Shown piece after piece: positions 58,901 through 64,000 of a DNA stretch of 64,000 nt. The stretch covers positions 47,639,058 through 47,703,057 of the forward strand of contig CM070554.1 of the NCBI GenBank assembly GCA_036346405.1, in the 5' to 3' direction. The translations under genes were made by a program, and so were the position numbers. Under the pieces are notes generated by a model. That model saw nothing but the letters and a program-made list of their open reading frames with translations, was not told the DNA's origin and searched no databases. The stretch comes from Phyllostachys edulis (taxonomy: Eukaryota; Streptophyta; Magnoliopsida; Poales; Poaceae). Numbering within the stretch: the stretch's first letter is position 1; the number at the start of each line of letters is the position of its first letter.

Positions 58901-59158
58901 TCGCCTCGGTGACTAGGGAGTCTGTCACCGCGAGGGCCTCGCCCCAGCGGTGAGAAATGTCATATCGTGCTCAAACACGCATCGCCCTAGTCGCTCCGAC
59001 AGGCCCGCCTCGGCGACTAGGGAGTCTCCCGCTGCGAGGGCCTCGCCCCGGCGGAGAGATATCTCATATCGCGCTCAAACGCGCATCGCCCTAGTCGCCC
59101 CGACAGCCCTGCCTTGGTGACTAGGGAGTCTCCCGCCGCGAGGGCGTCGCCTCGACGG
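55986..59158. repeat. E tandem array 2, about 30 units of 104 bp
   Basis: Units contain GACTAGGGAGTCTCCCGCC, GCGAGGGCCTCGCC, GGAGAGACAT and CGCATCGCCCTAGTCGCTCC. Two unit types differ after the GAGACAT core: CTCATAT or GTCAAAT. The array is cut at its right end by X. The overlapping ORFs are accidental. Confidence 0.95.
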
Positions 59159-59784
59159 TGTAACAAACTCAGTTTTAATGAACAGTAATAAAATGTTTTT
59201 TATAGCATTTCTGATCATTCTTAAAACATGAGCATTTTTGTTACAATTTAAAAACTTCCATTTCGACCCAAATCTGAGAGTTGTTTTGAAGCTTCAAAAG
59301 GAAATGCAGGTCAATGCTTGTATTGAGACTGAGGAAGTATTTTTATCAAATACTAGATAAATTATCTTGAATAAAAATAATTTGTGTCAAAATTTTAGAA
59401 ATTATTTTGTCCTTTAGAAAAATCATTGTTCTTTATTTAAGCCTCTTCAGTCAAAGTATTTATGTAAGTATTTTAAAACATGAGCAGTGGTTTTCAAAAT
59501 TTTCTTGGGATCTATACCATCCTAGTAGCTTATCTGAAAATTTCGTATTTTTATAAATTTATTTGATATTTTTAAACCTCTGGTCAAACTCTTGAAGTTA
59601 TATTTTAGTTCTAGTTGACTTTAGCCCCGGACCGAGCCCCTCGGCACTGTAGTGACTCGAATCAACTTGGTTTAGTCCAACCATGTGCCATTCGGACCGG
59701 CTCTGTCACGTTTAAGGCTCAGCCCAACCCCTTTCGTACACGAGCTGTCTGATTTTGAAACGAACGAACCAGATGCATTGGGAC

Positions 59785-60454
59785 GTTCGAACCATCCGAA
59801 CAATCCACGCAATCTCCACCATCGATTTCCAAACAGACCATCCAGATCTATTAGGCCGTTTGGACCATCTAATTGCGCCACGCGATCTACACCATCCATT
59901 CCCTATCGGACATGCCATCCTAAATTGGTTAAAACCAAAGCGCGTCCCCACCTATGCATCATTCGATTTAAACTCAACGAATCAGATCAAGTGTGACGTT
60001 CGGACCATCCGAACGCACCTTACAATCTGGACCATTAAATCTACGTCGGACCATCCGCAATTATCTCGGGCCATGCTATTTTCCAAATGGGAAAGCCTAA
60101 TGCGCGCGAGCCTTTGGATTCAAAATCAACTACCAAGATCAATTGGGCCATTCGGACCGTCCGAACACGCCTTGATTTTGAGCCATTAGATTTATTTCTG
60201 ACCGTTCTCGTTGAGTGGATCGTTCGGACCATCCGAACAGCCCGTTGATCTCAACCTTTGAATTAAGATCCAACGGTGCCACTTTTATTCATTTGAAACT
60301 CAAAGGCACACATCTTTTTTTTAGCCATTAGATTTTGATCGCACGGTCAAGATTATGTTGGAACGTTCGGACCATCCAAACATCCCACTAAATCTGAGCC
60401 GTTCTTTTTCGATCGCACGATCAATATGAGTTGGGCCGTTTGGGCCGCCCGAAC
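59785..60454 (+). repeat. Palindromic repeats in X U3
   Basis: GTTCGGACCATCCGAAC (arms GTTCGGA and TCCGAAC) or close variants at 59785-59801, 59858-59873, 59998-60014, 60045-60060, 60150-60166, 60222-60238, 60365-60381 and 60438-60454. They lie in degenerate 50-140-bp repeats, which also carry GATCGNACGATC-like stretches, upstream of the TATA box. Confidence 0.85.
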
Positions 60455-60720
60455 GTCCCACTCAATTTGAGCCATTCGTTTGTGATCGGACGATCAACAT
60501 TTGTTGGAGCTCACTATTTTGTTTTGCCGCTGGGACTGACACTTCGGGCTTGCATGTTAGTGGCTTGCCTTCATCTTCTCCGCACCTCTGCGCCAGCTCC
60601 AAGCACATCACAGGCGAGGTGGCGTTGCTCCATGCATTCCCATGCATGCAATCACCACTTGGCATCAAGTTGCTGCCATTTTTGCCATGCAAGCTTCCTC
60701 GTTCACTCCGGCGAAATGGC

Positions 60721-60728
60721 TATAAAAA
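60721..60728 (+). promoter_or_regulatory. TATA box of X LTR
   Basis: TATAAAAA followed by CACTAGCTCACACTCTC, a pyrimidine-rich likely start region 25-35 bp downstream. Confidence 0.7.
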
Positions 60729-63400
60729 CACTAGCTCACACTCTCGTCCAAATTGATGCCGTAATGGTTTCTTCCTCATCTCCGGTGTATCCTCTCTTTC
60801 TTACACTTTTGTTCATCTCTGAATGCCTTGTTCATCCTGTTAATGGAAGCTTTTGGCATTGCTTGTAGATTGAGAATGCAAGTTTGTCCATTGGGTTGTC
60901 CAGAGCGCACCCGGAGCGCCGCCGCTATGGATTTTCTTCGCTCCGGTGAGCCCTTGCATATCTTTTGTGCGTCATATCATGTTCTGGGATATGCTAAGAA
61001 AAACCCCTTAATCAATTTATCTTTTGATTCACAGGATCATTGGGAATTCGGATTTCACCTAATTCCGGTCAACATCAGTTCTTGCATCCTCATTTCCAAA
61101 CTGGTGAGCCTGTGTTCAATTCCTTGGTTTTAGAGCATCTAGGAGCTTTGCTTAAGCTATCCTGATCAACCACTCTTTGAATATTTGCTCAGATTATCTT
61201 GTCACCGTGGGCTTCTATATTGTCGTTTTCAGTTTTTCTTGTTGCCGGCGAGCTCTAGAACTTCTCCGACCATCCTCTCAGCTCAAGTAGTTTCCTACTA
61301 GCCACTAGTAGCTTAAGTAAGCGCTAGTTTGCTCTTTGTGCATTTAAATCGGCAAAAGATCTCAATCTTCGCAACTCTATTGTCGGACAGCCTGACAAAG
61401 CTGTAGCAGAGCCTTTAGTTGCTATTTGTGGACGGCTAGTAATAACGACTAGTTAAACTGGTTTATTTCTTTACTAAAAATAGTTTAAAACTTAAGTATT
61501 TTGTTAGTTATATCACTTGCACATCATTAGCTTTAATCTGCATCTTTTCAGCATTTTATCAGTTGGTATTTTCTCGATGTTTCATTGCTGTCATTCTTTT
61601 AGGTTCTGATTTTAACGACGTGAGTGAAAGTATTCCTGAGGCTCCATAATCTGAACAAGTGGTTTATTACCAAGGCAAGCATCTTCTTGCACCATGTTGA
61701 TCCCAGTTTTGATGTTTTAGTGTCTTGAATAACAGTGATAACTGTGTGCATGCTATTTTTGAAGTATCAATACTTTGTGAGTTAGTTAGTTATATACCCC
61801 AATCTTTGTGCCTTATCCTGAATCAAATTCATATACTTATGCTTAAGATAGAAATCTGGTGTTAGTATTTTTTGGGTCTTTAGATTGTGCTTAGCCTTGC
61901 AAGTTTGTAGAATGTTAGTTGTATGACAAGCTTATTTTGTCAGACCCGAGAAACACTTTTTGATTTATAGTCTTGGTTTCTTTGTTCAATTTGGTTAAAA
62001 CTGAAAGTTAAGTTAAGTTTGTTTGATAAAGACTTGGTTTAGATCTGGACAAGTGGTTGCTAGTGATGGTGCCTTCGTGCATGAGATTTGGGAAATGTGG
62101 GTAGTCTTGTTCGGATCAGTAAGGACCGAACTTTGACCTGTCAATTCAAGTACCTTACGTACTTCCACACGTGGTGTGTGGGCGCTGCTTGGTTAAGTAC
62201 GGGGCTGATGTTATTGAGTTGAGGAACTGGTGGAGTGAGGACATTTGTGAAGTGCACATGTTCATAGGGCTCCGATTTCAATTCTATATGTGCGGATGAG
62301 CACAATTTTATTTTCATTTCATTGAATCGGCATTGCCGACACAACATGTGTGCCCCGGTTAGCAAGTTCTATCAGTAGCTTGTACTAAGCGGGATTAGTC
62401 GCACATGGGTGATTCAACTCAATAATCTCAACTTGCTGAAAAATACCGAATCTTGGTTTACCCGGCCGGCATACCAAAGGAAGTGTGTCATCATTCGGAG
62501 GCATCCGAAGGTTTACGGGCTGACTAAGTCATGTGGGTAAAGGTGTACACCCCTATGGGGTTAAAACTATTCGAATAGCCGTGTCCACGGTTACGAACAA
62601 CACTTTCTTTGATGGACAACAGAGTATAGTTTCTGAATTATTTTTTTCATGGGAATAAATGGGTTCGGCATGAACTTGGTGGTTCATGCTTGTTGTTTAG
62701 TCAAAGTGGACAGCCACTTTAACATTGTCTTGATGTTGTTAAATTCTGTATTTACTTGTTGTTTTAGTCCAAACTTGTTTATAAAACTACCTTAGCAAAA
62801 TTTGGTAAGTATAGGTGTAAAACTATTGCTTTATGCAAAAATTAATACCATTACAACCTTCATGTTGTCAGCCTTAAGCATGTATGGATTCTAATCCCTT
62901 GGATAGGTGCTACTAAACACTTTCTTTTAGTAGTTTTGTGTAAGTCTTGCGAGTACCTTTTATACTCAGGTGCTTTAACCACTTGTTGCAGGTGAGGACG
63001 GATTTGTGTATGAACTACCCGTTAGCGCCCGATCGAGGCGGCGCTAACAGTGGCCTTATTCTACCTCCACTCAGTTGCCTGAGGGTGTTAGGGCACACTT
63101 GGTGGTTCTTTTTGTTGTTTATAATTTGTTTCATTGCGAAACTTACATTGAATCTTCTTTGATGGTTACTACATTGAACTGAACCAATCTTGTAAAGTTT
63201 TGTTATGTATATTTGTTGTATGCCTTGTATGACTGTGTACAATGTTGTAAAGGATATGTACACGTTAGTCTTGATCTTGGGAACTAATGTGAGACACATA
63301 TCCGGGAACCTGTCATTGGGTTCATTCCTTGTTAACAATTATACTTTCGGGTGTAATCCTTAACTTGGAATGTATCCAATACCTGGGGTCCTCACAGAGT

Positions 63401-63413
63401 TGGTATTAGAGTC
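63401..63413 (+). other. X primer binding site
   Basis: TGGTATTAGAGTC, a variant of the TGGTATCAGAGC site, four bases after the LTR end. Confidence 0.75.
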
Positions 63414-63608
63414 ATACTGACTGTAGGTTAGAAATAGCCTGGTCGTTAGTATTAGTATGTCTTCTGTGAAATTATTTTCTAAAATAATTTCAGAATGTTT
63501 AAGTATGACATCTTTTATTTCTTATCCCTCTTAGTGTCCTTTCTTACCCCAACCTTCAGTTGGATTTTCAAAATAAATTGCTCACTTACCTTGCCTTTTT
63601 GTCTATAG

Positions 63609-64000
63609 ATGAGCGGGTGGTATTTGGTTAAGGAGACTCGTGCCGAAGACGTGGATGGATACCTGGGATTGCTACGGGACATGATGTGGCGGCCTAACTT
63701 CACCTACCAACAAGAGTACACCATCTATCACTGAGACCGAGGACCCGGGATGGAAGAGTACTGGGCTATCGTCAACGTTATTGCCAGACAGGTGACGGGT
63801 AGCATCCCCTACTGTATCCAAGTACATGCCACTTCTGAAGCCATGGCTATCCAGGAAGCTGCTAGTGGGATGATGAGCCTTCTTCGTCATGATTTGACAG
63901 AGTTGTCTCAACCACCTTACTATCATTTTCCTAAGTGAGGCCCTGGTGCAGAAGTGAACACATTCGATAGGATTCAGTTTAGGGAAGACCCACAAGTACG
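63609..64000 (+). pseudogene. X first ORF, two stops, runs off the window
   Basis: ATG at 63609 opens MSGWYLVKETRAEDVDGYLG. The same frame is broken by TGA near 63732 and TGA 63936-63938 and continues (GPGAEVNTFDRIQF) to the window end. The middle EYWAIVNVIARQVTGSIPYC and MMSLLRHDLTELSQPPYYHF recall short proteins found beside retroelements in grasses, but I cannot name a family. The position just after the primer site fits a gag-region or extra 5' ORF. Confidence 0.55.

Larger units (their letters stand above)
59159..63396 (+). mobile_element. X: 4.2-kb 5' LTR of a further gypsy-like element
   Basis: Starts TGTAACAAACTC inside array 2 and ends CTCACA just before a primer binding site; the likely left TSD is GACGG (59154-59158), with the right copy beyond the window. 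U3 (59159 to about 60720) contains palindromic repeats; a TATA box lies at 60721. The long region after it (60750-63396) has no ORF above about 107 codons that shows a domain, and ends with a GCGAGTACCTTTTATACTC-like hairpin and GCCTGAGGGTGTTAGG. Only one LTR is visible, so its length rests on the start and primer-site positions. Confidence 0.72.

Noticed and set aside
55986..59158. Regular array resembling CRISPR repeats and spacers
   Set aside because: The whole 104-bp unit repeats without unique spacers, and the sequence is plant retrotransposon DNA.
60431..60868. 145-codon ORF overlapping the TATA box at 60721 as a host gene
   Set aside because: It spans the promoter, has no family resemblance, and lies inside the X LTR.

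Overview
The window is plant nuclear DNA built almost entirely of nested LTR retrotransposons. Both Ty1/copia and Ty3/gypsy pol genes are present. The reasons for thinking it is a grass are the mix of long-LTR chromodomain gypsy elements, a Tat-type gypsy element with an antisense gene, and a copia gag of a type common in grasses; the species cannot be named from this sequence. I found no host protein gene, rRNA, tRNA or CRISPR array. Most long ORFs are either retroelement pieces or accidental reading frames through tandem repeats.

The layout resolves because most insertions are flanked by perfect 5-bp target-site duplications (TSDs). Left block: an old LTR (call it Z, 12326-14023) carries a plus-strand LTR (P1: 222-546 and 11272-12325), which carries a minus-strand solo LTR (S2: 547-11266, TSD ATCTT), which carries a complete Ty1/copia element (C1: 1447-9821, TSD ATAAT). 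Z also holds a 426-bp solo LTR (13494-13919, TSD ACCGG). At 14024 a further element (E) with a 354-bp LTR enters Z. E is split by a minus-strand solo LTR (R: 14437-53714, TSD ACACA). R contains a plus solo LTR (Q: 14558-16799, TSD AGAGG) and a gypsy element (O: 17882-52792, TSD CCAAA). The 3' LTR of O contains two more complete insertions: a Tekay/Del-like chromovirus (G: 24183-33987, TSD TTTGG) and a minus-strand Tat-type gypsy (T: 34954-51655, TSD GTTCT). That makes five nested layers: Z, E, R, O, then G or T.

Right block: E resumes at 53720 with a GC-rich stretch and two tandem arrays (about 110-bp and 104-bp units). A 4.2-kb LTR of another element (X: 59159-63396) interrupts the second array and leads into the start of its coding region at the window end.

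The elements are mostly dead: stops, frameshifts and deletions interrupt gag and pol. G keeps the longest pol frame (RT, RNase H, integrase start) plus a chromodomain. T has lost half its pol but carries a plus-strand antisense gene with its own TATA box and about 100 copies of a 79-bp tandem repeat. The most interesting structural signal is a run of up to eight consecutive hairpins in every 2-kb LTR, whose stems keep pairing through compensatory changes between copies. Several patches also look like uncorrected sequencing error at CAG/CTG/CCG sites, which affects how broken some genes really are.
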